Assembly (NCBI GenBank): GCA_021287165.1
Contig: JAJTAY010000003.1
Coordinates: 1 to 64,000 of the forward strand
Source of the DNA: Bacteroidia bacterium
Lineage (GTDB): Bacteria > Bacteroidota > Bacteroidia > Bacteroidales > F082
DNA length: 64,000 nucleotides
Direction of reading: 5' to 3'
In this document: positions 46,841 to 56,699 of the stretch, piece after piece
Layout of the letters: every line of letters starts with the position of its first letter
Numbering within the stretch: the first letter of the stretch is position 1
Program-made: the position numbers and the translations under genes
Notes under the pieces: model-generated
Database searches by the model: none
Seen by the model: the letters and a program-made list of their open reading frames with translations, nothing else
Told to the model about the DNA's origin: nothing

Positions 46841-49078
46841 CTAAAACCAATAACCGATATTAACAAAACCAATTACGCCGCCCCCGTTATTACTTCCCAT
46901 CAGGCTTAGCTCGAAGGGCCCTATAACGCTTTCCCAACCCAAAGTAGCACCATAGCCCGTAATTATTGAAGGGCCTTGCATAAACTGCTCTAGGGTTTCG
47001 GTGATGAAGCCAAAATCCCAGCGCGGAATGGCATAGAACTTTGGTGCAAAACGGTATTGCCACTGCAGGTTAACGCTCATTGTGTAAAGCCCTGAGTTTT
47101 CAATAAAGCGTAATCCGGTAAAAGGAATAAATGAACCATAAGTGCTCTGATGCGACTGCCCGCCGAGCAAAAACCGATGTTGGGGAGGCGGTTTATGCCC
47201 TTTAACGGTAAACCCACCCATCAAACCGTATTTGAATGTATTATCCTCATTGACAGGTATATTACTATTGTATCGGGCACTAAAAACAAGCGCATCAGGC
47301 GTGACGATGGAGCGCGGAATTGAGGTTAAACGACGAATATGTCGAATGTTGACATTTAACTTACTTCCGGAAGTAGCAAACTGGTTTTTGTTGTATGAGT
47401 CCTGCGACCAGTCAACATAGTTAACCAAATAGTCATGGTAGCCGTAAATTCCAAGGTCGGTAAAATTGGTGCGTATTCTTACCTTTTCGAACATGCTTCC
47501 GATCCGCAAACGATAGGTGTTCGAAAAGGTCCACTGGGCAAATCCTTCCAGGTTTGCCTGATTGATCCTGTAAATATCGTATAGGTTAGTCCGATCGTAC
47601 TGATTGAGCTTCAGATTATACAAGTTTCCTCTAACGCCGAAACCGGTTTTTGATCCCCTGTCGATCAGATAGAGCCCCTGCAGCCTGGGATTTTCGCCAA
47701 GGTTAATGTCGATGAACAGTTTAGAGCCTTTAAGCCAGACGTTTTTAAATGTGGCATTGAGCAACAAGGCGGCCTTGTAGTCATTGTCGTAGTGAATCCC
47801 CGCCCCAATAATCCCCGATCCTGCCTCGCTTACATTGATAACCAAACCTGTACCTTCCGGCGTGGCTAAAAAGTGGTAATTGATAAATTCAAAAAACCCG
47901 CTCCCGTAGGCACGTTTCATATTTTCGGTGAGCTTGTTCAGGCTTACCCACGAAAGCGGGCTGACCTCCAGAATACCATCGATGAATTCTTTTGATACCC
48001 TTTTAAGTCCATTGTACTGGAGAAATGTTACGAAAACACTGTCGATCGGCTTTCCCTCGAGTGTTGCAGCCGGGCGATGTTCAAGCCTGTCGAGCGAGTC
48101 GGCCAGACGCTTGAGCTGGGGTAGTACGCTTCGTGCCGCTTCTTCCCCACGTTTCATAATGGCCTCGTAATCGGCAAAACTCATCATATCAAACTCGCTC
48201 AGATTGGGTTTAAGGTAAATGTCCGTGAGCGCAACCGCTCTTTCGTTAGCGCTTTGCCTGTAGAAACTGGTTACCTGATCGAGTATGGTAAACATTGAAG
48301 TTAGCCGGTCGGCTGGATGAAGTCCGGTTTGCACATCCACACCGATAATAAAATCAGCGCCAGCCTGCCTTACCTCCTCCACCGGAAAGTTGTTGACTAC
48401 ACCCCCATCTACCAGCAATCGGTTATCTAAGGTCACGGGATTGAAAAAGCTGGGTATCGACATGCTTGCCCTGACTGCCCGGTGCAAAATTCCATCCCTC
48501 AAAACCACGCTTGTACCGTCCTCGAGATTGGTTGCAATGCAGAGAAAGGGTACCGGGAGCTCAGAAAAATCGTTGATTGTATAGGCCGGACTCAGGTATT
48601 TGGCAAGGAGCAGGTCCACCAATTGTCCGGCAACCAGACCTTCCTTAACCCTGACCTTTCGCTCTATGATAGGAAAGGTAATGATGAAACGGTCGGCGTT
48701 CTGCTTTTCCTCTATGGGAATATAGGCTCTGGGTATGCGGTCGTTCATGGTGGCATCCCAATCCTGCGCCCGGATAATGGCGGCAATGGTATCGGGATGA
48801 TATTTCAAAGCATAGAGGCTGCCGATGATGCTGCCCATCGAGGTGCCTCCGACATAGTCAAAATGGAGGCCTACTTCGTTGAAAACCTTAAGGGCGCCTA
48901 CATGCGCAAAACCCTTGGCACCTCCACCACTAAGCACCAGACCCAATCGTGGACGGCGGTTCCCGGCCAAAACATCATTGGAGGCCCTCAGATCATTAAT
49001 GCCAACAAAGCACAAAATTGCCGCAAGAGCGGTTGCTAAAAGTCTGCGCTTTTCAGTAAATACTGGCTGGCCGGGCAT
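46841..49078 (-). CDS. Patatin-like phospholipase fused to POTRA and outer-membrane barrel (PlpD/BamA type)
   Basis: Protein of 745 residues. Signal peptide (about 10-32), patatin domain (about 42-240) with LVLSGGGAKGFAHVGAL, nucleophile Ser in GGTSMGSIIGS and catalytic Asp in LVDGGVVNNFPV. A POTRA-like segment follows (about 350-420, SVFVTFLQYNGLKRVSKEFI), then a BamA-type 16-strand-like barrel ending in aromatic IGYWF. Such type Vd-like proteins carry a lipase on the cell surface or in the periplasm; whether it is cleaved is unknown. Has its own strong promoter. A separate soluble patatin is at 23.5 kb. Confidence 0.9.
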   Translation of the reverse strand: MPGQPVFTEKRRLLATALAAILCFVGINDLRASNDVLAGNRRPRLGLVLSGGGAKGFAHVGALKVFNEVGLHFDYVGGTSMGSIIGSLYALKYHPDTIAAIIRAQDWDATMNDRIPRAYIPIEEKQNADRFIITFPIIERKVRVKEGLVAGQLVDLLLAKYLSPAYTINDFSELPVPFLCIATNLEDGTSVVLRDGILHRAVRASMSIPSFFNPVTLDNRLLVDGGVVNNFPVEEVRQAGADFIIGVDVQTGLHPADRLTSMFTILDQVTSFYRQSANERAVALTDIYLKPNLSEFDMMSFADYEAIMKRGEEAARSVLPQLKRLADSLDRLEHRPAATLEGKPIDSVFVTFLQYNGLKRVSKEFIDGILEVSPLSWVSLNKLTENMKRAYGSGFFEFINYHFLATPEGTGLVINVSEAGSGIIGAGIHYDNDYKAALLLNATFKNVWLKGSKLFIDINLGENPRLQGLYLIDRGSKTGFGVRGNLYNLKLNQYDRTNLYDIYRINQANLEGFAQWTFSNTYRLRIGSMFEKVRIRTNFTDLGIYGYHDYLVNYVDWSQDSYNKNQFATSGSKLNVNIRHIRRLTSIPRSIVTPDALVFSARYNSNIPVNEDNTFKYGLMGGFTVKGHKPPPQHRFLLGGQSHQSTYGSFIPFTGLRFIENSGLYTMSVNLQWQYRFAPKFYAIPRWDFGFITETLEQFMQGPSIITGYGATLGWESVIGPFELSLMGSNNGGGVIGFVNIGYWF

Positions 49079-49098
49079 ACTCTGGCTTTTCTAAAGGG

Positions 49099-49130
49099 CA
49101 AAAATATCAAAACCAATGGCTTTGCGACAA
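49099..49130 (-). promoter_or_regulatory. Promoter of the patatin-BamA gene
   Basis: On the minus strand TTG (49130-49128), 21-nt spacer, TATTTTTG (49106-49099); 20 nt before the ATG at 49078. Confidence 0.7.
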
Positions 49131-49183
49131 GACGTAACCAGTTAAAAGAAATTGAGCTCAGAATACCATTCAAACCTGATCAG

Positions 49184-49621
49184 TTAGAATTTATCAGGGT
49201 AAGTTTCGTATGGTATATCGGTCTTTTTGAAACCTACAAAAAAATTAATGAATTCGGTATAGTAAGCCGAAAACACCACAACCCTGTATTTTTTACCCGC
49301 TGCCAGACCAAGGGTATCCACGGAGTTAATATTCCTGTTGTTGACCCCATTGTTGATCAATAACTCATATCTGGGATTACCAAGTTTCTGAACAACCCAT
49401 ACAGCATTGCTATTAAAGGTCACTTCTGCCGAACGCTCCCCGGCACTGGTAATATTAAATAATATGAGGAAATCATCCGGAGGGTTTTCGATAGGTTGAC
49501 TATAGGATAACACAGGTCTATCGCCCGGTGAAGGAGTGTTCGTTCGGCACGAAAATATCGTTAGTCCTAAAAAAAGGACGACAACAGGAAATATATGGTA
49601 CGCACGTGCTTTCAAAAGCAA
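49184..49621 (-). CDS. Hypothetical small lipoprotein
   Basis: Protein of about 145 residues beginning with a lipoprotein signal: KARAYHIFPVVVLFLGL followed by TIFSC lipobox cysteine. The mature part looks all-beta, with GNPRYELLINNGVNNRNINS and an aromatic C-terminal region. No family recognised. No ATG is available; a TTG at 49621 (or 49615) is chosen because it gives a normal signal length and lies after a TAACTTTG box. A TTG at 49681 would overlap secA and sit upstream of that box. Confidence 0.6.
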   Translation of the reverse strand: MLLKARAYHIFPVVVLFLGLTIFSCRTNTPSPGDRPVLSYSQPIENPPDDFLILFNITSAGERSAEVTFNSNAVWVVQKLGNPRYELLINNGVNNRNINSVDTLGLAAGKKYRVVVFSAYYTEFINFFVGFKKTDIPYETYPDKF

Positions 49622-49635
49622 GTTGTTGTTCCAAA

Positions 49636-49643
49636 CAAAGTTA
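49636..49643 (-). promoter_or_regulatory. -7 box of the small lipoprotein gene
   Basis: TAACTTTG on the minus strand just after the secA stop codon, 15 nt upstream of the chosen TTG start. Confidence 0.35.
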
Positions 49644-49656
49644 AGCCGGAAAGCAA

Positions 49657-52600
49657 TCAAACCATCACTTTGCCGTGACAATTTTTATATTTCTTTCCAC
49701 TTCCGCAAGGACATGGGTCGTTGCGACCAACCTTCTTTTCGGCAATGATGGGCTGCGTTACTTCCTGGCGCTGGGTGTTGCTGTGTGCCTGCGAAAGGAG
49801 GTCGGTACGCTGTTCCTGCATCCGGCTGCGATCGATACCGCGCGAGCGTTGTGCTTCGCGAACGTTCGATGAATCCTGTACCGGAATGTCGGCTTTCATC
49901 AGGAAAGAGATCACATCGCGGTTGATGCGGTTTACCATGTTTTTGAAGAGCTGGAACGACTCGAACTTGTAGATCAACAAGGGGTCTTTTTGCTCATAGG
50001 TAGCATTCTGCACCGATTGTTTGAGGTCGTCGAGCTCGCGCAGGTGTTCTTTCCACGATTCGTCGATGAGGGCCAGACTGATACTTTTTTCGATGGCAAG
50101 GGTTACTTCGCGGGCTCCGTTTTCGACCGCTTTTCTCAAATTCACAATAACCTGCATGCCCTTGATTCCATCGGTAATGGGGATGGCGATATTTTCGTAC
50201 TGTTTCTGGTGTTCAAAAACGTCGCGTATTACGGGAAGGGTTTTTTCGCCGATTCGTCTTGTTTTCTCCCTGTAAGCCGCACTGGCTTTCTCGAAAAGAA
50301 TATCGGCCAGCTTCTCAGCCTGTGAAGCGTAAAATTCATCCTTGCTGAATGGGGGCTCAACGCCAAGGTGGTTGAGCACACTCACACGCATGCCTTCGTA
50401 ATCGCGGCTCTCCTGATGTTCGGCAATGATGTGCTCGCCAAGGTCGTAAAGCATATTGGCAATATCGAGCGACAGGCGCTCACCAAAGAGGGCATGCCGA
50501 CGTTTTTTGTAAATGACTTCACGCTGTGCGTTCATCACGTCGTCGTATTCGAGGAGGCGCTTACGGATGCCGAAGTTATTTTCCTCCACTTTCTTCTGGG
50601 CGCGCTCAATCGACTTGGTAATCATCGAATGCTGAATCACTTCGCCCTCTTTAAGACCAAGGCGGTCCATGAGACCGGCAATGCGGTCGGAGCCAAACAT
50701 GCGCATGAGGTCGTCCTCGAGAGAGACGAAAAACTGCGAGCTACCAGGGTCGCCCTGGCGTCCGGAACGACCACGCAGCTGGCGGTCCACGCGACGCGAC
50801 TCATGCCTTTCCGTACCGATGATGGCCAAACCGCCTGCTTCCTTCACTCCAGGCCCAAGCTTGATGTCGGTACCACGACCCGCCATATTGGTGGCAATGG
50901 TAACCACGCCGGCCTGACCTGCTTCTTTAACAATTTGTGCCTCACGCTGGTGCTGCTTGGCATTGAGCACGTTGTGCTGCAGGCCGCGGCGCTGAAGCAT
51001 TCGGCTGAGCAATTCGGAAGTTTCGACAGAGGTGGTACCCACCAGCACCGGCCTGCCCGCCTGCACCAAGGATTCGATCTCGTCGATTACAGCATTATAC
51101 TTTTCCTTTTTGGTCCTGTAAACCAAGTCTTCGCGGTCTTTCCTGATGACCGGCTTATTGGTGGGAATCACCACCACATCGAGCTTATATATGTTCCAAA
51201 GCTCGCCTGCTTCCGTTTCGGCCGTACCGGTCATACCGGCCAGCTTGCCATACATCCTGAAATAGTTTTGCAGGGTTATGGTGGCATAAGTTTGGGTGGC
51301 GGCTTCCACTTTAACGTTTTCCTTGGCTTCAATGGCCTGATGCAGCCCGTCGGAATAGCGCCTGCCCTCCATGATACGGCCGGTCTGCTCGTCAACAATC
51401 TTGATCTTGTTGTCGATAATCACATACTCCACGTCCTTCTCGAAGAGGGTGTAGGCTTTAAGGAGCTGATGCACCGTGTGCAGACGTTCGGACTTAATTC
51501 CAAAATTGCGGATGAGGTCCTGTTTGCGTTCCATGAGCTCCTGTTCACCCAATCCGCTTTTCTCCAGCTCGGCTATGCCGGCGCCTACATCGGGCAGGAT
51601 GAAAAACTCGGGGTCGTTGTAAGACTCGGTTAGCAGGTCGATACCTTTGTCGGTAAGATCGACGGAATTGTTTTTTTCGTCAATGACAAAATACAGCTCA
51701 TCATCAATGATGTGCATGTTTTTATTCTGTTCCTGCATGTAGAAATTTTCGGTTTTCAACAGCAGGCTCTTCATGCCTTCTTCGCTAAGAAAACGAATCA
51801 AGGCATGGTTTTTTGGCAAACCGCGATGCGCCCTGAGCAGCAACTCTCCGCCTTTTTTTGTGGCTTCGTCGGTGGGGTTTCCGCTAAGCAGCTTCTTTGC
51901 CTCGGCCAGTATGCTGCTGACCAGATTTTTTTGGGCATTGTACAGCTTAACCACATCAGGCTTCAGTACATCGAACTCGTGATTATCGCCTTTGGGGGTT
52001 GGCCCGCTGATTATGAGCGGCGTACGGGCATCGTCGATAAGCACAGAGTCCACCTCGTCCACAATGGCGTAATGATGTTTGCGCTGCACGAGTTCATCCG
52101 GATTGCCGGTCATATTGTCGCGCAGGTAGTCGAAGCCGAATTCGCTGTTTGTGCCATAAGTGATATCGGCCAGATAGGCATTGCGACGTGCAGCCGAATT
52201 TGGTTCGTGCTTGTCGATGCAATCTACGGTTAAACCCAGGAACTGATAAATCGTTCCCATCCATTCCGAGTCGCGTTTGGCAAGGTAGTCGTTCACCGTA
52301 ACGATATGAACGCCTTTGCCTGCCAGCGCGTTCAGGTAAACAGGCAGTGTTGCCACGAGCGTTTTTCCTTCACCTGTGGCCATTTCGGCAATCTTGCCCT
52401 GATGCAGCACAATACCGCCGATAAATTGTACATCGTAGTGCACCATGTCCCAGGTAATCATATTGCCGCCGGCCATCCACTGATTGCGATAGCGCACTTT
52501 ATTGCCTTCGATGACCACATTATCGCTGCGAGCAGCCAGATCGCGGTCGAAATCGGTAGCGGTGGCCTCAACCCACTGATTGTCCTTGAAGCGGGCCGCA

Positions 52601-52953
52601 ACTGCCTTAATGACGGCAAAAGCCTCTGGCAGAATCTCATTGAGGATGTCTTCGGTTTTTTCGTATTGCTCCTTTTCCAGCTTATCGATCTGGTTGTATA
52701 TCCGCTCCTTTTCCGAATTTTCCATATCTGGATCTTCGTCAAGTTGTCTGCGGAGCTCTTCAATGCGTGCCGTTTCGGCTGCTATGTGTTCGCGTATGCG
52801 GTTTTTAAACTCCTGAGTCTTTGCCCTTAAACGGTCGTTGTCGTATTGGCTGATTTGTGCGTAAGCAGCAAGGGTTTTTTGTAAAATCGGCTGTATGGCT
52901 TTAATGTCGCGGGTGGCCTTGTCGCCAAACAGTTTCTTGATAAAGTCCAGCAT
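49657..52953 (-). CDS. secA: Protein translocase ATPase SecA
   Basis: Motor of the Sec pathway, 1098 residues, long as usual in Bacteroidota. Seen: [21 protein letters not shown] with Walker A (near residue 190), [16 protein letters not shown], the [16 protein letters not shown] motif [27 protein letters not shown] and [13 protein letters not shown] of motif VI. The C-terminus carries the zinc/SecB-binding motif [16 protein letters not shown]. The ATG at 52953 ([12 protein letters not shown]) matches the family start; a reading 17 codons longer is not supported. Separated from the thioredoxin-like gene by 121 bp. Confidence 0.97.
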   Translation of the reverse strand: MLDFIKKLFGDKATRDIKAIQPILQKTLAAYAQISQYDNDRLRAKTQEFKNRIREHIAAETARIEELRRQLDEDPDMENSEKERIYNQIDKLEKEQYEKTEDILNEILPEAFAVIKAVAARFKDNQWVEATATDFDRDLAARSDNVVIEGNKVRYRNQWMAGGNMITWDMVHYDVQFIGGIVLHQGKIAEMATGEGKTLVATLPVYLNALAGKGVHIVTVNDYLAKRDSEWMGTIYQFLGLTVDCIDKHEPNSAARRNAYLADITYGTNSEFGFDYLRDNMTGNPDELVQRKHHYAIVDEVDSVLIDDARTPLIISGPTPKGDNHEFDVLKPDVVKLYNAQKNLVSSILAEAKKLLSGNPTDEATKKGGELLLRAHRGLPKNHALIRFLSEEGMKSLLLKTENFYMQEQNKNMHIIDDELYFVIDEKNNSVDLTDKGIDLLTESYNDPEFFILPDVGAGIAELEKSGLGEQELMERKQDLIRNFGIKSERLHTVHQLLKAYTLFEKDVEYVIIDNKIKIVDEQTGRIMEGRRYSDGLHQAIEAKENVKVEAATQTYATITLQNYFRMYGKLAGMTGTAETEAGELWNIYKLDVVVIPTNKPVIRKDREDLVYRTKKEKYNAVIDEIESLVQAGRPVLVGTTSVETSELLSRMLQRRGLQHNVLNAKQHQREAQIVKEAGQAGVVTIATNMAGRGTDIKLGPGVKEAGGLAIIGTERHESRRVDRQLRGRSGRQGDPGSSQFFVSLEDDLMRMFGSDRIAGLMDRLGLKEGEVIQHSMITKSIERAQKKVEENNFGIRKRLLEYDDVMNAQREVIYKKRRHALFGERLSLDIANMLYDLGEHIIAEHQESRDYEGMRVSVLNHLGVEPPFSKDEFYASQAEKLADILFEKASAAYREKTRRIGEKTLPVIRDVFEHQKQYENIAIPITDGIKGMQVIVNLRKAVENGAREVTLAIEKSISLALIDESWKEHLRELDDLKQSVQNATYEQKDPLLIYKFESFQLFKNMVNRINRDVISFLMKADIPVQDSSNVREAQRSRGIDRSRMQEQRTDLLSQAHSNTQRQEVTQPIIAEKKVGRNDPCPCGSGKKYKNCHGKVMV

Positions 52954-53074
52954 GGTTAAGCTTTTTTCAAAATTCTGGTGCAGCTGCGTCAAAAACCGGG
53001 CCAAAGCCGGCTTAAGGTCGCCTTAATACAGGCGCAAAGATAGCTCAAATTAATAAGGTCGTAGTGCAGCGAAC

Positions 53075-54451
53075 CTATGGCTTTGCAAACTGCTTAGCAA
53101 GCCTTTGCAAATGTCCTTCAAGATGCTGGTCGGTGGGCGGAGCAGGTATCATACCCGCCTTTGCTCCTGGCAGATAGATGGCAAGAAAGGGCAAGACTTT
53201 TACCTCAAGAGCATCGAGCAGCGGATAGTTGTGTCCGAGGCTTACAACCGGCCAGTCGAGCTTATTGCGACGATGGAAATTGCGATAATATTGATAACTT
53301 TCAGGAAGGCTGATGGTTACAAAAAGATACTGACTGCCAATTCGTCCGTGAATATCGCGCAACTGCTGAAGCTCAAAATCGCAATACCTGCAATCTGGAC
53401 CAACAATAATGAGCAGCATAGCCGTTGAATTTTCGTCGGCTTTAACGGGCTTACCTGATTCATCGTTGAACGTAAAATGAGGTGAATTAGTTCCCTGCAT
53501 CAACCATTCAGCCCTGATGATAATGTTTCGGGCGATGCGGGCATGATCAGGATTGCGGGTCGCCGAGGCAAGTTCGTTGAGGACGCGCTGCGGAGCTCCT
53601 TTCCTGTGAAGCGGATTGGTGAAGTTTTCGGCAAAATGGATCAACACCACCAATTCGCGGAAGCCGGCATTGTCGGCCAGAATGGCATCGCGCAAAAGCA
53701 AACGTTCAAATGTTTTCCAGCCTCCTGTAAGGGCTTCGTCATATTCCTGCTGTGTCCAGATCCTGCTCTGAATCAAATAGTTTTTAAACGTTTCGCGCAA
53801 CAGCGAAACATACTCGGGCTGATTGGCCAGAACCGGCCTGTTGCGGAAAAACTTGTCGTAAACCTGGGCCGGCCTGAGCTGCCTGACAACCGGCTCGAGG
53901 GTGGCTACTTTGTAAAAGGTATAGTCCTTTAAAAACTGGTTGCCGGTATTACGTACAATCTTTTGAATTTCTGATCGAAGGGTGTCAATCAATCTGGCCT
54001 GCTGCATACGGTAGAGGGCATTGAAATGCTCCACCACAAAGGCGTTGTAAAGCAAGTTGACGGAGGATATCGCATCGCTGAGATTACCATCATCGGCCTT
54101 TATAGTTTTTACCGTAAGTGGCTGAGGATCGAAGAAAGCCGTACTCTCACCCTTTTTTATCTCCAGCTGCAAGGAGTACTTACCTCCCGGAACCACAAAC
54201 AATTCTGTGCGGTATTGCGCTGCACCAAGGCTTATCCAGCCCGGATAGGGCATTTCGAACCGCAAATTAAAACTTCCCTTGAAATCGCTTGATGCAGAAA
54301 CCAGCTGACGTTCCCGGCCCGAGATGAGGTCGTCCTGAAACAAAACCCTGACAGGATAACCCGGAAGTGAAGAAACTCCGCTGATTTGAACTTCCGATGC
54401 TTTCAGGCTGAGCAACGGAATAAAAAGCAACAACAGCAGAAACCTTGACAT
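53075..54451 (-). CDS. Thioredoxin-like (TlpA/AhpC-TSA type) exported protein, DUF5106-like
   Basis: Protein of 458 residues: signal peptide (FLLLLLFIPLLSLKAS), an N-terminal beta-rich domain (about 20-105), a helical middle region (about 125-310), and a C-terminal thioredoxin fold with redox motif GPDCRYCDFELQQL (Cys-x-x-Cys) and a cis-Pro region VLPFLAIYLPG. Architecture resembles Bacteroidota periplasmic thioredoxin-like proteins of the TlpA class. Probably a thiol-disulfide oxidoreductase; substrate unknown. Follows coaD by 32 bp, same strand. Confidence 0.8.
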   Translation of the reverse strand: MSRFLLLLLFIPLLSLKASEVQISGVSSLPGYPVRVLFQDDLISGRERQLVSASSDFKGSFNLRFEMPYPGWISLGAAQYRTELFVVPGGKYSLQLEIKKGESTAFFDPQPLTVKTIKADDGNLSDAISSVNLLYNAFVVEHFNALYRMQQARLIDTLRSEIQKIVRNTGNQFLKDYTFYKVATLEPVVRQLRPAQVYDKFFRNRPVLANQPEYVSLLRETFKNYLIQSRIWTQQEYDEALTGGWKTFERLLLRDAILADNAGFRELVVLIHFAENFTNPLHRKGAPQRVLNELASATRNPDHARIARNIIIRAEWLMQGTNSPHFTFNDESGKPVKADENSTAMLLIIVGPDCRYCDFELQQLRDIHGRIGSQYLFVTISLPESYQYYRNFHRRNKLDWPVVSLGHNYPLLDALEVKVLPFLAIYLPGAKAGMIPAPPTDQHLEGHLQRLAKQFAKP

Positions 54452-54483
54452 GACAACTTTTCGTACTAACGATCTCTATTGGC

Positions 54484-54948
54484 CTAAATTGTGAGATCGA
54501 GACCGGGTGGCAGAAAGCGACTCACATCTCCTCCGCTGCGGAACACATCGCGTATGATGCTCGAGGTAACCGGGGTCAACTCCGGTGAGGTGAGGATAAA
54601 AATTGTTTCAACATTTGCGTCGAGCATGCGATTTACCTGCCCGATGCCGCGTTCAAACTCGAAATCGGCCGATGTGCGCAAGCCCCTGAGGATATAGCTT
54701 GCTCCGCGTTTCTGGCAATAATCTACTGTCAGGCCTTCGTAGTAGTCGATCGTTACCTGAGGGTAAGGCGCAAAAACTTGTTTCAGCCAATCAAGGCGCT
54801 TTTCGAGTGGAAAAAAGTAATGCTTGTGTGCATTCTGACCGATGGCTACCACAAGTTCGTCGAAGAGCGGCAAAGCGCGTTGCACCAAACTATAATGTCC
54901 GAGGGTAACGGGATCGAAGGAGCCGGGAAACACGGCAATTTTTTTCAT
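54484..54948 (-). CDS. coaD: Pantetheine-phosphate adenylyltransferase
   Basis: Enzyme of 154 residues for the penultimate step of coenzyme A synthesis. Nucleotidyltransferase motif FPGSFDPVTLGHYSLV (T/HxGH), YEGLTVDYCQKRGASYILRGLR, and ISSTSE-like segment LTPVTSSIIRDVFRSGGDVSRFLP. The ATG at 54948 (MKKIAVFPGSFDP) is the family start. Lies between the Nudix gene (47 bp upstream) and the thioredoxin-like gene. Confidence 0.96.
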   Translation of the reverse strand: MKKIAVFPGSFDPVTLGHYSLVQRALPLFDELVVAIGQNAHKHYFFPLEKRLDWLKQVFAPYPQVTIDYYEGLTVDYCQKRGASYILRGLRTSADFEFERGIGQVNRMLDANVETIFILTSPELTPVTSSIIRDVFRSGGDVSRFLPPGLDLTI

Positions 54949-54995
54949 TGGGCTGCAGATTAATGGCCAAAGATAAGGCAAAGACAGTCTTTTGC

Positions 54996-55625
54996 TCAAG
55001 TATCCCGAGGTGCGGACGCGAGATGGGCAAGAATCACCGGCGAAAGCACTTCTTTAAGCGATCGATAGGTGCGGTTCAAATAGGTCTCTATCTGCTCTGG
55101 ACCTGCCCAAATAAGTTCGGTTATTCCTTCTTCCGTTTGAGGAATCAGTGGCTGCCCATCGCAAGCCGACATCAAAAACCATTGTGTTCGCTTGAGGTGC
55201 CAAAGCCCGTCCTGTCGGTAAGCATGCCAGGTTTCTGGAGCCTTATCAAGAATAACTAAGTTTTTGATTCCCGTTTCTTCCGACACCTCCCGTAGCGCGC
55301 CTTCCGCGAAAGATTCACCAGGATCGAGATGGCCCTTTGGAAAGTCGGGAATGCCATGACGAATCATGACAAGCAACCTTCGCACGTTGTCGAAAACCAA
55401 TCCGCCTGCAGCCTCATGAACCTTGCAATCCGGGAAATGCATCCTGAAAAAAGCATCTGGTCCCTCAATGCAATGAAAGTGAAGATCGGCTTTGGAAATG
55501 CTTGCCGGAAAGCATTCGATCTCGGGCATATGAAGCGCTCCGTTGAAAACAGGGACGTCGGCCGCATGATTATGATGCAGATGAAGACAGCATTGCCCGA
55601 TAAAAACTTTATAAATTTGGGGCAT
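54996..55625 (-). CDS. Nudix hydrolase with N-terminal extension
   Basis: Protein of 209 residues. The C-terminal Nudix domain holds the complete box GHLDPGESFAEGALREVSEE followed by TGI. The first ~70 residues (IYKVFIGQCCLHLHHN...) form an extension typical of a Bacteroidota Nudix subgroup of unknown substrate. The ATG at 55625 shares two bases with the pyrE ATG on the other strand (CATG), so both start codons overlap. Likely first gene of the Nudix-coaD-thioredoxin unit. Confidence 0.85.
   Translation of the reverse strand: MPQIYKVFIGQCCLHLHHNHAADVPVFNGALHMPEIECFPASISKADLHFHCIEGPDAFFRMHFPDCKVHEAAGGLVFDNVRRLLVMIRHGIPDFPKGHLDPGESFAEGALREVSEETGIKNLVILDKAPETWHAYRQDGLWHLKRTQWFLMSACDGQPLIPQTEEGITELIWAGPEQIETYLNRTYRSLKEVLSPVILAHLASAPRDT
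55612..55619 (+). promoter_or_regulatory. -7 box of pyrE
   Basis: TAAATTTG ends 4 nt before the pyrE ATG at 55624. A TTG at 55593-55595 gives a 16-nt spacer. Initiation would fall at or next to the start codon, so the mRNA may be leaderless. Confidence 0.45.
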
Positions 55626-56271
55626 GAAACAAACCGATCCAAACTCCGACATTCTTGCTGGATTTTTGTTGCAAATAAAGGCAATTAAACTCAGTCCGTC
55701 GAGCCCCTTCACATGGGCTTCGGGCCTGAAAAGCCCCATTTACTGCGATAACCGCATCACCCTATCCTACCCCACCATTCGCACCCACATTCGAATGGAA
55801 TTTGTAAGGCTCATCACCGAACAATTCGGCAAGCCAGACCTCATTGCAGGCGTTGCCACAGGGGGAATCGCTCAGGGAGCACTTGTGGCACAGGAACTTG
55901 GACTGCCTTTTGCTTACGTCAGGCCCGAAAAAAAAGGTCATGGATTGGAAAACCAGATTGAAGGGGTGGTGAATCCCGGACAAACCGTTGTGGTGATTGA
56001 GGATCTGATTTCTACCGGCGGCAGCAGTCTGAAAGCCGTCAAAGCATTAAGAGAAGCGGGAGCCAATGTGAAGGGAATGCTGGCTATTTTTACCTACAAC
56101 CTCAGCAAAGCACGCGATAATTTCAAAAACGACGATTGCCCGCTGATTACGCTCACCAACTTCGACACTTTAATCACTAAGGCACTGAATGACAATTACA
56201 TCAACGAAGAGGATTATGCCTCTCTCATCGACTGGAAAAAAGATTCGCAAGCCTGGAGCGAAAACGAATAG
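55624..56271 (+). CDS. pyrE: Orotate phosphoribosyltransferase
   Basis: Enzyme of 215 residues joining orotate to PRPP in UMP synthesis. Seen: LLQIKAIKLSPSSPFTWASG, LKSPIYCDNRITLSYP, GVATGGIAQGALVAQELGLP, VRPEKKGHG and the PRPP motif VVVIEDLISTGGSSLKAV. The start is fixed by homology of the N-terminal helix and leaves no room for a normal leader after the -7 box. Followed 29 bp later by an SRPBCC gene. Confidence 0.95.
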   Translation: MKQTDPNSDILAGFLLQIKAIKLSPSSPFTWASGLKSPIYCDNRITLSYPTIRTHIRMEFVRLITEQFGKPDLIAGVATGGIAQGALVAQELGLPFAYVRPEKKGHGLENQIEGVVNPGQTVVVIEDLISTGGSSLKAVKALREAGANVKGMLAIFTYNLSKARDNFKNDDCPLITLTNFDTLITKALNDNYINEEDYASLIDWKKDSQAWSENE

Positions 56272-56300
56272 CAAAGAGATAACCAAAAAAACCTGAAAAC

Positions 56301-56699
56301 ATGAACTTTACCAGCGATTGGACGCCCATCTCAGCCCCTGTCGACAAAGTATTTGCCAAGGCCACCGATCTTGAAAAACTTGCTGAGGTAATGCCCGAAC
56401 AAATCGTAAACTGGAAGTCGGAAGCTGATCGCTGTTCGTTTACTATCAAGGGAATGACAAGCCTCAGCCTCCGCGTTGATGAAAAAAAAGCACCGCATTT
56501 CATGCGTCTGATACCCGACGGCAAATCACCGGTGGAATTCGAATTGTTGTTTCACCTCAAAGAAACTGGCGAGGATTCATCCAGTGCGATGGTGGAAATT
56601 GCGGCCGACCTCAACCCAATGCTGGCCATGATGGCCAAGCGACCGCTCCAGAATCTGGTTGACACCATCGCCTCGAAATTGGGAAGCTGGAGCTACTGA
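56301..56699 (+). CDS. SRPBCC-family protein downstream of pyrE
   Basis: Small protein of 132 residues with the helix-grip pattern: SDWTPISAPVDKVFAKATDLEKL, SFTIKGMTSLSLRV, a two-strand core with VEFELLFHLKE, and a C-terminal helix LQNLVDTIASKLGSW. Position after pyrE suggests co-transcription. No catalytic residues recognisable and no function known. Its 3-prime end overlaps birA on the other strand by 7 bp. Confidence 0.75.
   Translation: MNFTSDWTPISAPVDKVFAKATDLEKLAEVMPEQIVNWKSEADRCSFTIKGMTSLSLRVDEKKAPHFMRLIPDGKSPVEFELLFHLKETGEDSSSAMVEIAADLNPMLAMMAKRPLQNLVDTIASKLGSWSY

Noticed and set aside
50368..51633. 421-codon plus-strand ORF
   Set aside because: Antisense to secA; His-rich composition is typical of the complement of a coding strand at this GC content.
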